Positions 35,656-59,331 of a stretch of 64,000 nucleotides of DNA are shown piece by piece. The DNA comes from Oryzias latipes (Eukaryota; Chordata; Actinopteri; Beloniformes; Adrianichthyidae). Both the position numbers and the translations under genes were made by a program. The stretch's first letter is position 1, and each line of letters starts with the position of its first letter. The notes beneath the pieces were generated by a model. It was not told where the DNA came from and searched no databases. It saw nothing but the letters and a program-made list of their open reading frames with translations. The stretch lies in the NCBI RefSeq assembly GCF_002234675.1, contig NC_019860.2, positions 12,398,586-12,462,585 of the forward strand, read 5' to 3'.

Positions 35656-36739
35656 GTATTTGCCAAATGCACGCTTATATATTTAAATGTTATTCATTCA
35701 TGCACAATTTTATTTGATCTTGGGCTATATTTTGCTTTTAAGGAAAAGAAAGAAAAAAAGCCGAAAAGCAGCATGTTGGCGGCTATCTCAAAATTAGCAA
35801 GGCTTTGTTAGCATCGTTGGCAATGAACATTGATTTTCATTCAGATATAAATGAACGAAATGAGCCATCGTTGTGCTTGTTAGTTTTCGAATGTACCATA
35901 ATTAAGCCTTCTTTCGTTGGGTTAACTTTAAATATGTTCATGAAGGTTGAAATTTTAGCTTCTTCAACCGTGAATTGCAGTAGTTGAAAAATATCCCCGA
36001 ACCTTGTCGAAAAAATTTGAAAGAAACCGAAATGTTTATGTATGATTAGTATACTTGTTTTTTTGTGAATAGGACACATCTACTTTTTATTGCGCAAGCA
36101 AATAATTAAGCTTAACATAACGGAGACACGACATTCAACTGCAAATACTCATATTCAGCTGAACAAAATAAAATTAATACGATTTAAAAAAAATACAATT
36201 TGCTGTAGAAGTTGGTCCATTGACAAAATCTTTGGATCTAAAAAAAATGACAGAAGCTTAAATTTTCCCTTTCAGTTATGACAGAAGACACACCCTTTGG
36301 TTTGTAAAAGCTGATTCAGGAAATTCTGCATCAGTTTTGAAGCTCAAACTGTATCAGTGCACTGATAAAACCTGGAAAGATGGTGGATCTTTACCAGCAG
36401 ATGTCATAGCAATGGGTGTTTGTGGAATTAAAATTTTAATTAGGAATTTTATCCTGGAACGATTCCTTTTAACAATGATTCTTATCATCAACCAATTTGT
36501 GGATGATATGATTTATAGTCAATATGAGCCACTTGTATGTTTTGCTGCTCGTGGATGAGCTTGGATGAGCTGTAAAACGTTTCAAGGAGAAAGATTCAGT
36601 TCAGCTGTATTGTGTATAAATAAAATGTAAAAATAAAAAAAAACTTTTTTTTCTTGTTATAGCATTAAAATTATGATTGTATTACCGTATATATTTTGAA
36701 TCTTTTCAATTAAAGTCCCACCCCAACTATATTTATATA

Positions 36740-37330
36740 TTTTGTAAAGGTGTTTCCCAGTGGTCTTTTAATAATGATTATGTAGTTTTTAGCAAACATT
36801 AAAGAGCCTTCGTCGTTTTCTAAGACAGTTTCTGCAGTGCTGCAAGACTTCATATTAACTTTGCTTCTGGAAGGTGAATGGGATCGTTGGCATGGAAGTA
36901 CCCCTACATTGATATCTTAGCATTCCTTTATTTATATGCTCTCCTGCTAGCTTACAGCCCCTCAAAACTTTAAGCTAACATTAGCATAGTAGAGAAAAAA
37001 ACAGCTAGCAATCAGCTGTACAGTTTTGAGCCAGATGGCAGCTCAGGCGGAGAAAATGTTGATGGATCTGTTTGTCTGCAAGTTGATGCATCAGAATTGG
37101 AGCGGAGCAGGGAGACTTTGCCCCGCCCCTGGCAGTTGCTGCGTCAGAAGTCTGAGCTCTTTTAAACCACTGGGTTTCATCTGCTCCCTTTTCCATCATG
37201 GTTTGAATAAAGAAATACTCAGAAATGCAGTTTTAATCGTGTATTTTTTTACACATGTCCTCCATCATAAGAAAAATGCCATATGTTTGTTAAAACACCA
37301 AAAACACTATTTTCATTGAGGAAGGTCTTT
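36740..37330 (+). repeat. Family A repeat, longest copy
   Basis: About 590 bp with the ordered blocks GTTTCCCAGTGGTCTTTTAA, GCTAACATTAGCATAG, ACAGTTTTGAGCCAGATGGC and AAACACCAAAAACACTATTT. Other copies are at 7,664, 27,405 and 60,045. Confidence 0.65.
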
Positions 37331-37449
37331 AACATTTTAAAGAATAGTAACAGCAGACTGGAAGGAAAATGACAGACTTTTTACCTCATATGTTTGTCTT
37401 TTAATGATTTTTTCTTATTTCATCAGGTTGAATTTCACCATCAACTGAA

Positions 37450-48967
<11,518 letters not shown>

Positions 48968-50165
48968 CCCCCTTCAGGTTTCCAGTCTGGACGGAACGGA
49001 CGGGGTTTTACTGCCTCTTCCGCTTCACTCAAAGTTATTGTGCATCCACTGACTGTTAGGTTTTGTACTCATGCTTATGCAAAGGTACCATCCTATATTT
49101 ATTTGCTAAAATTTTCAAAAACTTGTTCGGTTGCAAACCAACAAGTCTCAGCTACTGTAGTGGCGTTCAGACCAAGTTAGTGACGTTCTGAAGTGTTTGT
49201 GTTCATGTGTTGTATTTACAGTATGGTGAAGAATTTGTTTTGATCAAGCAGTCTAAGGAACTGCAGAGGCAAAGACACTCGTCTCACAAAACAAAAAAAA
49301 CTCTGCAGCTGCGATCACATAATGCCCAGAGCCGCCACAAATTGTTTACTGACAGAGGGGCCAAATATGATTTTGAGTTTGCTGTTTTCTTTAGTCACAG
49401 TTACAATTTATCCTGCAGGTAAAAAAAAAAGAAAATCAGATTACAGCGAGAAGTGCCAAATCATTCCAAACACCGGACTACTTGCATCTGCTCCAAACTT
49501 TTACGTTTACAGCCTCAACATGCATCTTTATGCAGCAATTGAACAAACCGAAATGACTTGAAGGCTTTTTTTGTGTTCATGTTTACTGAAGAAAACACTA
49601 AAGTATTAATTTATTTTAAGCAAAACTGCCTAATGCAGATCGTGTTTACATTGTTTTCATCGTTTTGATCCATAAAACAGAAGCATTTGTGTTTGACCTA
49701 ACCCGGCAATTAAAATTCCAATTCTGCAATAGAAACACTGATTTCTAAATATCTAAATTTAAAATCTTAACATTGCACATTATTATCCTTGTGTTTTAAG
49801 CTTCTATTGTTACTTTGCAACACGAGTCGAATGTACCATGTTTGGATTAAGGTGAAGTATAGGTTTGTTTTTACGCAATGTTATATATTTAAGTCCAGTC
49901 GGTAGCGTGCATCCAGCCTGTATGGGAACTTTTAGTAGCTTAACTTTGCAATGTCATGTGACTTGTCTAGCCCCCTCCCTCTTAAATTGTTGATGGGTTT
50001 TTAATTGTAGACTGAAGGAATCAATTGTTGTACAGAGGATTCCTGGAGAGTTTGTGTTGACTAGAAATCCGCCTGACCTGGCTCATTGACAGGACCCTGC
50101 TTATGTTGACAACTGCTAGCAGATTCTGAATTATATAAATAAATGGGCATGTGCATGGACCTGAG
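48968..50165 (+). other. Probable 3' UTR of the C7orf57-like gene
   Basis: Unusually low in recognisable repeats compared with the introns, and ending near an AATAAA at 50,138-50,143. The polyadenylation site is inferred. Confidence 0.45.
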
Positions 50166-50790
50166 TACTGTTATTATTCCACAAATAAATCAGTGTTTTT
50201 ATATTTGATCATCAATAAATCCTCACCAAATACATTTGTCAAATATTAGCTTAGGTTTTATATTAAATTAAATGTGTGTTTTACGTATCTTTTTGACAAC
50301 TGCAAGGCAATATTTCCTGCACAAAAAAATCTTAAATTTCTGTTTTGTCGTGGTTTTTATCGCATCAATTCTGGGTAGTTCTAGGGTTATGATAGAAATA
50401 TCCTAAAATGTGACTCCTAACGTGGAGATTCCACGGTTTTAAAAAATGCAAAAAGAAGTTTTTTGTATCAAATGTTTCAGATCTTTGAGTTTGCTCATTA
50501 GACGTGGATCAGCAAAAAAGCTCTTTTTTTTTTTCTTGAACAATTGCAAGAAACCTTTTGCAATTTTCTAGCACAAGAGGCAGAAATGTACCTACATAAA
50601 CATACATAAAAAAATTTTTTTTACTTTTACCATTAATCACTCGAACAATTGTCATTCTTTTTGAAATTTTACTTTTTTTAAACCTAGCATTTTCTATCTC
50701 AGCATACTTGCATGAAGATATTGTATTCTTTTACAATATATACTGTATGCTATATGTATATAGCATGCATATAAAAAATAAATATATGTA

Positions 50791-52493
50791 CAGTGAGGTC
50801 AATAAGTATTTTATCACCCTGTGATTTAGCAAGTTCTCCCACTTAGAAAACATGGAGGTGTCTAAAATTTTCATCATAGGTGCATTTCCACAGTGAGAGA
50901 CAGAATCTGAAGAAACATTTAGAAATCATGTTGTACGATTTTTTAAAACAATTTCTTTGTATATTACTGTGACAAATAAGTATTTGATCACCTGATTATC
51001 AGATAGATTTCTGACCAGCAAAGACCTGCTGTTCTGCTTTTAAATAGTACAAATCCACTCTGCTCATGATTCTAAATTAGTGGCACCTGTTTGAGGTCGT
51101 TAGCTTGCATAAAGGCACCTGTGCATCCCGAAATCAGTCAGAAGTCTAACTACCAACATGGGCAAAACCAAAGAGCTGTCAAAAGACACAAGAGACAAAA
51201 TTGTAGACCTTCACAAAGCTGGAAGTGGCTACGGGGCAATTGCCAAGCAGCTTGGTGAGAAAAGAACAACTGTTGGAGCAATTGTCAGAAAATGGAAGAG
51301 GCTAATGATGACTGTTAATGTCCCTCGGACTGGGGCCCCTTGCAAGATCTCACCTCGTGGGGTATCAATGATGCTAAGGAAGGTGAAGAATCAGCCCAGT
51401 ACTACATGGGAGGAGCTGGTCAATGACCTGAAGAGAGCTGGGACCACCGTTTCCAAGGCCACTATAAGTAATACATTAAAATGTCATGGTTTAAAATCAT
51501 GTATCGCACGGAAGGTTCCCCTGCTGAAGTCAGCCCATGTCAAGGCCCATCTGAAGTTTGCCAATGACCATCTTGATGATCTAGAGGAGTCATGGAAGAA
51601 AGTCTTGTGGTCAGATGAGACCAAAATAGAACTTTTTGGTCTTAACTCCATTCGGCGTGTTTGGAGGAGGAAGAAGGAGGAGCATCATCCCAAGAACAGC
51701 ATACCTACAGTGAAGCACGGGGGTGGAAGCATCATGCTCTGGGGGTGTTTTTCTGCACAGGACGACTGCACTGTATTAAGGAGAAGATGAACGGGGCTCT
51801 GTATTGTGAGATATTGGGTAAAAACCTCCTTACCTCAGTCAGAGCGTTGAAGATGGGTCGTGGCTGGGTCTTTCAGCATGACAATGACCTGAAGCACACA
51901 GCCAAGAAAACCAAGGAGTGGCTCTGTAAGGAGCATATCAAGGTTCTGGAGTGGCCTAGCCAGTCTCCAGACCTAAATCCAATAGAGAATCTTTGAAGGG
52001 AGCTGAAACTCCGTGTTGCTCAGCGACAGCCCCGAACCCTGACAGATCTAGAGAAGATCTGTATGGAGGAGTGGACCAAAATCCCTGCTGCAGTGTGTAG
52101 AAGCCTAGTGAAGAACTACAGGAACCGTTTGACCTCTGTAATGGTTAACAAAGGCCTCTGTACCAAATATTAAAGTTGTTTAACTCAAGTGATCAAATAC
52201 TTATTTGTCAAAGTAATATACGAATAAATTGTTTTAAAAAATCGTACAACGTACAACTGAATGTTTCTTCAGATTCTGTCTCTCACTGTGGAAATGCATC
52301 TATGTTTTCTAAGTGGGAGAACTTGCTATATATATATATATATATATATATTCATTTTTTTTCATTTCTTCATTTCTTGTGCCTCGTTTTTCATATATAC
52401 GCACACAGGTATTTGATCACATTACATGTATTTATATATGTATATATACATGTATTTGATCACAGGGTGATCAAATACTTATTGACCTCACTG
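50791..52493 (+). mobile_element. Tc1-like transposon, near full length, inactive
   Basis: The ends CAGTGAGGTCAATAAGTATT and AATACTTATTGACCTCACTG are exact inverted copies flanked by TA on both sides, as Tc1/mariner insertion requires. Inner repeats (CAAATAAGTATTTGATCACC at about 50,973 and its inverse at about 52,190) give the long IR/DR-type terminal structure of about 210 bp at the left. The right terminal repeat is swollen to about 305 bp by a TA microsatellite and a partial duplication. It lies between the C7orf57-like gene and pkp4, with a transposase pseudogene inside. Confidence 0.93.
51158..52173 (+). pseudogene. Tc1-like transposase pseudogene
   Basis: From the ATG at 51,158 a Tc1 transposase of about 340 residues can be followed. 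It has a paired-type helix-turn-helix N-terminus ([30 protein letters not shown]), the first catalytic Asp in LWSDET (about residue 155), [11 protein letters not shown], the second in FQHDND, and the third position in SPDLNPIEN. Two lesions disable it: a frame change near 51,760-51,775, after SAQ, and a stop TGA at 51,994-51,996 where Trp of the ENLW motif is expected. The remaining frame continues to a TAA at 52,171. The few lesions indicate a fairly recent insertion. Confidence 0.92.
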
Positions 52494-52499
52494 TATATA

Positions 52500-53200
52500 A
52501 AATGCCCCTCTCACCCTTCCAAGGGTGGTTTGTCCTCCTATATACATATATATATGGATAAAGCACATTGGGCCCCCAGGGAATTGATCTCTGTCATATA
52601 TTTAGATGACTATGGGTGTAAAGATACTTTGTAACATGATTAAATATTAAAGTTGATATTTTATATTCACAGAATGTGTCTTTGCATATCGTGAATTGGC
52701 ATCCATGCTTGCAAAAGTTGGGGTGCTGGGATTTTTCACTGTCTTTCCTTCTTCCTTGCTGAGCTGAGTGAAGACACCAGGAGGAGACTGACAAGCTATC
52801 CAACCAGGTCCCAGATCCAGCCACCATGCCTGCATATAAGCTCTTATGGATCACTGGGAAAGTGGGCTCTTTCTTAAACCACACATTTCGAGTGATTGCT
52901 TATGTCCCTTTTATGCTGGAGAGTGTGGGAGGTTTGTGGACAACAAAGATAGGGTACCCTGTACACCTCATGCAACTTATCTTCTGTTATACACACTAGG
53001 TAAGTCACTTTGTCAGGCTTTGTCAGAATTGACAAGAGAAGAGGTGAAACGTCTTCAACTTTAGTAACCAAGTCCCGATGACTACCTTTAAACCTACTAC
53101 TACTAGGTAAGTTGGTTAGTGCCACCTTATGTATGTTTTCATTCCCTATTTGTATATAAGTGAGACTTTTGACTCACTGACTGACTAATGTACAACCATT
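52500..53200. other. Spacer between Tc1 element and pkp4 promoter
   Basis: Unclassified repeat-like DNA, including GAAGAGGTGAAACGTCTTCA (53,037), a block seen in fish retroelement tails. No gene seen. Confidence 0.4.
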
Positions 53201-53224
53201 GATTTATTTTGTGTTTTATGTCAC

Positions 53225-53756
53225 AGCACCATCCTGCCCTAGAACTGCATGCTTGTGGACGTAATAGTGGGCGAAACGCAGACACGCTGCCGAGGCGCAC
53301 TGGCCTGTAGCGGTCTGTCTGTGTGGTGGCAAACAGACGCTCACACAGCACATGCACGCAGGCGCACACGCACGAAGCAGGCTGCATCCTCGCTCTGTTC
53401 GCATCTTTCACCCTGCTGCTCGGTTTTTCTGCAGCAGCTTCAGCGTATGCGACGGAGCGCTCCTGATCGATCTTCTTATCGGGGAAATAATCCATAGCCG
53501 CATGGTGACGTCACGCCAATGATCGACGGCGGAGGGTCGTGGAGGAGGAGGTTATAGTGTACGGGCGCGTTTTACATCCCCCGTTTATTAAAACCGTCGA
53601 TTGAAAAAAAAAGTAGGGAGGAAAAACACTTGGGGCTCGAGGACGTTTGCATTCTGGGCGCGTGACCACTGAAGTAGCCGTCACGGGCGCGCGCGGGAGG
53701 AGGATGGACGCGTGAGGAGCCAGCTGTGGCCTGCTTTTCACAGCAACATCTGGCCG
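53225..53756 (+). promoter_or_regulatory. pkp4: CpG-rich promoter and non-coding exon 1 of pkp4
   Basis: The only clearly gene-associated CpG-dense stretch in the window. It contains GC-rich and CRE-like (GTGACGTCACG, 53,506-53,516) motifs and ends at a good donor, CATCTGGCCG|GTGAGT, at 53,757. It lies 435 bp upstream of the exon with the start codon. Exon 1 limits other than the donor are inferred. Confidence 0.6.
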
Positions 53757-54190
53757 GTGAGTCGTGCTGGCTGTGCTCGGTTCGGTCCGCTGAAGCGGTT
53801 TGACCTCATCTTTAATGTAATGGATGCCCGCGTGCATGCGATGAATGCAGACTTTCTCTTACATGCAAGCAGTCGCATACACCTGCAGAAACCAGGGAAT
53901 TGCCTGTTATTTCAAACCGTGGCAAATGTGTATAGATATGAATCTACGTGCATCTTTTATGAAACCGTTTCAGTTTGATGACACTATACTCTAAATGGCT
54001 TTAATGATCTGTGCTTTATTGGATCTCTGTGATGAAAAGGATCTAATACTAAACATGTTGCAAACGCTCTGACCCCATAACCTTTCACAAACTCACAGGG
54101 GGTCGACATTTTTTTTGTTTTTGCTTTTTCTTTTTTTGGGCTGGTTTGATCCTCCGGGTCCAAAGAGGGCACCTAAGAGCCTTAGGGGAG

Positions 54191-54316
54191 ATGGAGGAGG
54201 GCAGCGGTGAAGGGGAAGGACCAATGGTGGTCAGAGAGGGACAGGGCTGTCCTGACCTCCCCCAAGACTCAGGCTCTACTACAACTACCAACCTGTTGGC
54301 TTCTGTCAAAGAGCAG
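54191..54316 (+). CDS. pkp4: Plakophilin-4 (p0071), first coding exon
   Basis: An acceptor after a T-rich tract (about 54,165-54,177) leads to the ATG at 54,191 and 42 codons ending TTTTNLLASVKEQ before GTAAAG at 54,317. The ending LLASVKEQ is the start of the N-terminal coiled coil of p120-catenin relatives (CTNND1, ARVCF, CTNND2, PKP4), which all have an intron right after this point. The run of threonines before it and the acidic N-terminal extension fit PKP4 best; CTNND2 is the main alternative. PKP4 is an armadillo-repeat protein of adherens junctions and desmosomes that also regulates Rho signalling at cytokinesis. The rest of the gene lies beyond the window: no second exon was found up to 64,000. 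Confidence 0.75.
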
Positions 54317-55866
54317 GTAAAGATTCTAAAGTCACACCCTCACAATGCTTCATGCTCTCTGCTTCGAGTGATTGAAATCCTTTCATGTCAGATAAGAGGA
54401 GAGTTGAGATTGAGGGTATATTCAGACTGGACACATTTGGTGTCACACGTTTCCCCCTATAATCCTGAACACATTTTCAGTCTAAGCGGATCCTGGTCTG
54501 GGACTAGGAACCGCTATCAGACTCATCTTTCAAGGTGGTCTCGGTTCTTTTCCAATCGGACTGAGCCAGGGATGCCCGTAGAGTTTTCTTTTAGGGATGC
54601 CAACTGGGTGGCCTGAGCAAAATGCAGGGTGGCCAAGGGATATCATGTCAATTATGCATAGCGACAAACATTCATGCACCCTGTGCGGAAAAAGTTTGTG
54701 CAAATATTCAAGCGTTCCTGATCTGCAATATTCCTAGAAAACAGACAGTATAAGTACAATTGTCTTCTGAGATCGTAAAGAAAAAGGCTAAATAAATCTT
54801 ATTCATCAAGTTGTGTCACATAAATCTGCATTTATATATCGGAATCCAGACTCTAACCTGAAATCATGTAATGGTTATAGAAAGTTTTATTTTGGTTTTA
54901 AATTATAATTAAGTAAAATTCTTTGTAAACAGTCTTGTATGGTATATTAAAAAAACATGCTTAAGGTTTTCCTGGATGACTTAAAATGTGACCAGTGACC
55001 AAATCATTTAAATCAATTTGATGGTCACATATGAAAAAACACATCTGTTAATAATGAATTAACATTTTCAGATTTCTGTTTAGTACAAGATGCGTAAATA
55101 GCAAGACGAGTTAGGACAAAAGTGTTGATCAGAGGCAAACCTGTGTCCGGGATGAGGGGGAAATTGGGGGTGCGGGGGGGTGGGGGTGGGGACGGGGGGT
55201 TCGGTCGGGTGTGTGCTGCTGCGAGCTCGAACTCCCGCAGCACTGAACTCCTGTCAGAACCTCTCAATGAGAAATTTTGTACAAGACGTGCTAAAAGATA
55301 AAGTCACAGCACCATTCTTAAGACCTAGATGGCAAAATGTAGGACTTTAGAGGCGTTGTTTCCTAATTCAATAATTCAGTTCTTTAAAGACTTTTTTGGA
55401 CCACAACCCTGTTTAAAAGCCAAAGACTAGCTAGCTAGCACTATCCATCACCCTTGTAATTATTTGAAACACATAAAAAATGAGCAGAAAAACACAACTT
55501 AAATGTTAAACTGATGATACTTTCTCATGATTCCATGCCGACTGTCTCCTTCTTCTAAAAATCCAGCTTCTTGCAAAATGCACATCATTTAAAAGAGAAC
55601 TCCCGCCTCCGTCCTCCGACTTAACTTCTCTTTGTAGGATCCAACGTTTGAGGTGCTCTGTGTGCGCCTGATTACAACTTTTTAACATTCATTTATTTTT
55701 AGCATACTTTATCATATTTTGAAAGACTTGAACTTTTAAAAATAAAAAGAATGCTTGAATGTGTTGACAGTACAAAAATGTTAAAAAAAAAAATTGTAGA
55801 ATTTTTTTTTTCAGGGGATGGCAAGCAATTTTTTTTTTTATGGTGGCCAGTGCCACTGTGGGTACC

Positions 55867-57179
55867 GGTGTGGGTACCGGATGTTCTCGGGTTGCCGGAT
55901 GTTCTCGGGGTCCTTCGGGGTCCTTCGACCAATGATGACGTCACACTATTTGATTGGCTGTAAGTTGCCACGACCAATGAGTTAACGTCGCTAAGTTTTT
56001 TTAAAAACTTTATTAACAATTGCGGTATCATACATTAACAATGACATTAACGTTAACAACGAACAATAACGATGTAATCAATATTGCCTCGAAGATCAGT
56101 CACCATTGCCAAATATAACATATTGACATAGAAAATAAAGAATAGAGGGGAAAAAAAGAAACAATCAACATTACACACAAATAAATAAAAACATAAGTAA
56201 AATAAAATAAAGGAACATAGAAAAAAATCTAAGCAGTCTAATACTAGTTAAGTTAGGGGTACTCGTGAAGTTTGTATTTCTGAACAAAACTAAGCAATTT
56301 CAAGCCATTCTTCTTTTTCATATAATGAAGTGATTGAAAGCAAAAACAGAGCTCTTTATTAAATGTTATAAAAGTGGTTTGGTCTTCAAAACTTGACCTC
56401 ACCAAGATGGCGGTGCTCTCCTCCCATGAGGAACCACGTGATGTCTCCTCTAGTGATATAACTCATTGGAAGGACCCTGAAGGACCCCGAGAACATCCGG
56501 CAACCCGAGAACATCCGGTACCTACACCGGATGTTCTCGGGTTGCCGGATGTTCTCGGGGTCCTTAGGGGTCCTTTGACCAATGATGACGTCACACTATT
56601 TGATTGGCTGTAAGTCGCCACGACCAATGAGTTAACGTCGCTAAGTGTTTTTTAAAAACTTTATTGACAATTGCGGTATCATACATTAACAATGACATTA
56701 ACGTTAACAACGAACAATAACGATGTAATCAATATTGCCTCGAAGATCAGTCACCATTGCCAAATATAACATATTGACATAGAAAATAAAGAATAGAGGG
56801 GAAAAAAAGAAACAATGAACATAACACACAAATAAATAAAAACATAAGTAAAATAAAATAAAGGAACATAGAAAAAATCTAAGTAGTATAATACTATTTA
56901 AGTTAGGGGTACTCGTGAAGTTTGTATTTCTGAACAAAACTAAGCAATTTCAAGCCATTCTTCTTTTTCATATAATGAAGTGATTGAAAGCAAAAACAGA
57001 GCTCTTTATTAAATGTTATAAAAAGTGGTTTGGTCTTCAAAACTTGACCTCACCAAGATGGCGGTGCTCTCCTCCCATGAGGAACCACGTGATGTCTCCT
57101 CTAGTGATATAACTCATTTGAAGGACCCTGAAGGACCCCGAGAACATCCGGCAACCCGAGAACATCCGGTACCTACACC
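55867..57179. mobile_element. Tandem dimer of a 650-bp TIR element
   Basis: Two copies (about 55,867-56,528 and 56,527-57,179) repeat with a 650-bp period and only a few differences. Each begins with CCGGATGTTCTCGGGTTGCC and GACCAATGATGACGTCACAC and ends with the inverted sequence GGCAACCCGAGAACATCCGG then TACCTACACC. Within each terminus the GGATGTTCTCGGG motif is itself doubled. The middle is A-rich and non-coding; short ORFs over the ends are artefacts. No target duplication could be fixed. Confidence 0.8.
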
Positions 57180-59097
57180 ACCCCTGGTCACCACCTGGGG
57201 GCATGCCTGAGCTCCAGCTTGCTCTGAGTTTCTTCAGTTTCCTGCTCGGAGTGGTCACGGCCACAGTAGCCAGGAATTACACAATGTAAATACAGTTGCA
57301 GAGCAACATTAGCTTAGTTTCCATTGACTATGAAATTGCGCAAATTGTAAATGCATATAAAGGCCTTACACTTTCACAAATTTCCGAGGGATGGGGGAGC
57401 CTTCGCCAGTCGGCTTGGTAGTGGTAGCCTCTTACTTTCTTCTCAGTAGCCTCCTACTCTGAAAACTCTTGAGGCCCCTGAATTTGTGTGTGGTATCAGT
57501 TTAAGCAGGTGGTATTTTTTATTATTTGTCTTAGATAAGCCTCATCTAATTAACTTCATATGGGTCCACATATTTCTTCTTGCAAATGTATTTCTGTTAA
57601 AGTCAAGCCAATCTAATTTGGCTGAAATTGCAAATGAAGACATTTATTTTATTGTTAATGTTTAATTTATTATCACACATGTCTTGACTACAGTCCATTT
57701 TTTTCTGTTTATTCGGACTATTGACTGTAATTAGGAACTGGACACACTCCCCCCTTCCCTCTTATTTTTAACTGGTCTTTTGTTTTTGCTTCTGTGGGGG
57801 ACTTTAGTCAATATGGATTGACAAAAGGCCTTGAGTTGGATTTGTGAACGGTATTTAAAGATTCTTTACAGACTGGGTAGGGTCCAACCCCCAAGTGAAT
57901 TGAAAACAGTTGGTGTAGAAGGATGGATGGACTAACTATAGTCAGAGACTTCAGCTGTAGTCCTAAATTGATCCAGTAAAGCTTTTGCTGAATATTCTTC
58001 TTTTAACTCTTGTATACCGTTTATAATCAAATATCTGGGAATTTTAACTTCAAAATTCACAACAAAATGTCCTTATACTTTATCATTGCAGTTAAGAAAA
58101 TACTTCTCATTTGCTTCTATTTTTTTATTTGCTTTGCCTCATCTCCATGTTGGTAGTTTTTGTTTTACTTTATTAGATAAATACATAGATTGAGATTCTG
58201 TTTGTATGATCAGTACTTGCTCAAATGATCAGTCTGCACTGGGGGACAAAGGCCAAGGCCAAGGTAGAGCGGCAGCGGCACAGAGGAAGTGAGGGTTGAG
58301 GAGAAACGGGCTGGCGTACGGGGGGTGTCCTGGGTCTGCAAGGAACGCACGCCCCCCCCCGCGGTTATTACAAAAAAGCGTTTGATCAGTACAGTACTTT
58401 GTAGTCACCCTAACCGTTTATCTTTGAAGTTTTTCTCTGGGTTGTAAATTCTTGATTTACACAGACTTGTACATTAAATCCGAACAGCCATTTGCATATG
58501 AGTGACATAAATATATTTGCATCAAAAAGTTACCTTTTAGAAGCAAAAATATTAGAAACAACAGCCATGGTAATGCGAGTTGCATGATATGTTAAATAAA
58601 CTGGAAATGCCAGTTACCCATATGTTAACCAAATGCCATACTATATACCGATCAGTTAACCAAATGCCAGAGCAGACCCTCGGTTAACTAGACTTTATGT
58701 AAATTTGCAGTATCAAATTGTTGTTTTGACATTTCAATATTCTTTTTTTTTAGTTTTCTTTTTTTTCTTATTTATGTATGCCTTGTTTGCACCGTAAAAA
58801 AATACTTTGAATGATAAAAACTCATTGTCGTCGTGTCTGCTGTGTAAATGGGACCGGAAAGACAAATGAGCACAGCCTCCATCTGCCACTGCTTCCTGTT
58901 GTTATTTTCATCTTGCCTTCTATCACATCACCATGAGACTCTTTCTGTTCTCCTCTTTTTAATTGTACCTGGACGGCAGCCATATTCTTAACTCAGCCCC
59001 TGAATGGCCAAGTCAACGCACAGCTATATAAAGGTTTGCAATGTGCAAGAAAAGAGGCTGTGCTCCTGTTTTTAATCCCCATCTTCTTCTGCTGATT

Positions 59098-59175
59098 GAG
59101 TTTACATCTCAGTTGATTTGAAGGAGTTTACATCTCAGTTGATTTGAAGGAGTTTACATCTCAGTTGATCTGAAG
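59098..59175 (+). repeat. Three exact-length 26-bp tandem units
   Basis: GAGTTTACATCTCAGTTGAT plus TTGAAG, repeated three times without spacing; the third unit has one substitution. Confidence 0.9.
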
Positions 59176-59304
59176 TTCAGGCCTCGATTTGCTTTAAGGC
59201 TGAAAATTCTGCTTTGTCACTTAATCAAAAGTTCTGTATGCCACAAGACGACAACACTGCAGCCGTGTTCACACATTAAGCTGCAGCTAAAAGATACAGT
59301 ATGT

Positions 59305-59331
59305 TAACCCTAACCCTAACCCTAACCCTAA
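59305..59331. repeat. Interstitial telomeric repeat (TAACCC)4
   Basis: Four perfect TAACCC units plus TAA, within the pkp4 intron. Both flanks are ordinary unique-looking DNA, so it is not a chromosome end. Confidence 0.9.

Noticed and set aside
52176..52634. 152-codon ORF rich in Tyr/Ile/His
   Set aside because: It lies in the Tc1 right terminal repeat and a TA microsatellite.
54317..54616. Continuation of the pkp4 first exon as a 156-codon ORF
   Set aside because: The frame past 54,316 reads through a consensus donor located exactly at the family-conserved intron position after ASVKEQ.
56374..56613. 79-codon ORF repeated at 57,025 (shared MVWSSKLDLTKMAVLSS start)
   Set aside because: Repeated only because the 650-bp element is duplicated; it crosses the inverted termini and has no family match.
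59305..59331. Chromosome end
   Set aside because: Only four telomere units with ordinary sequence continuing on both sides.
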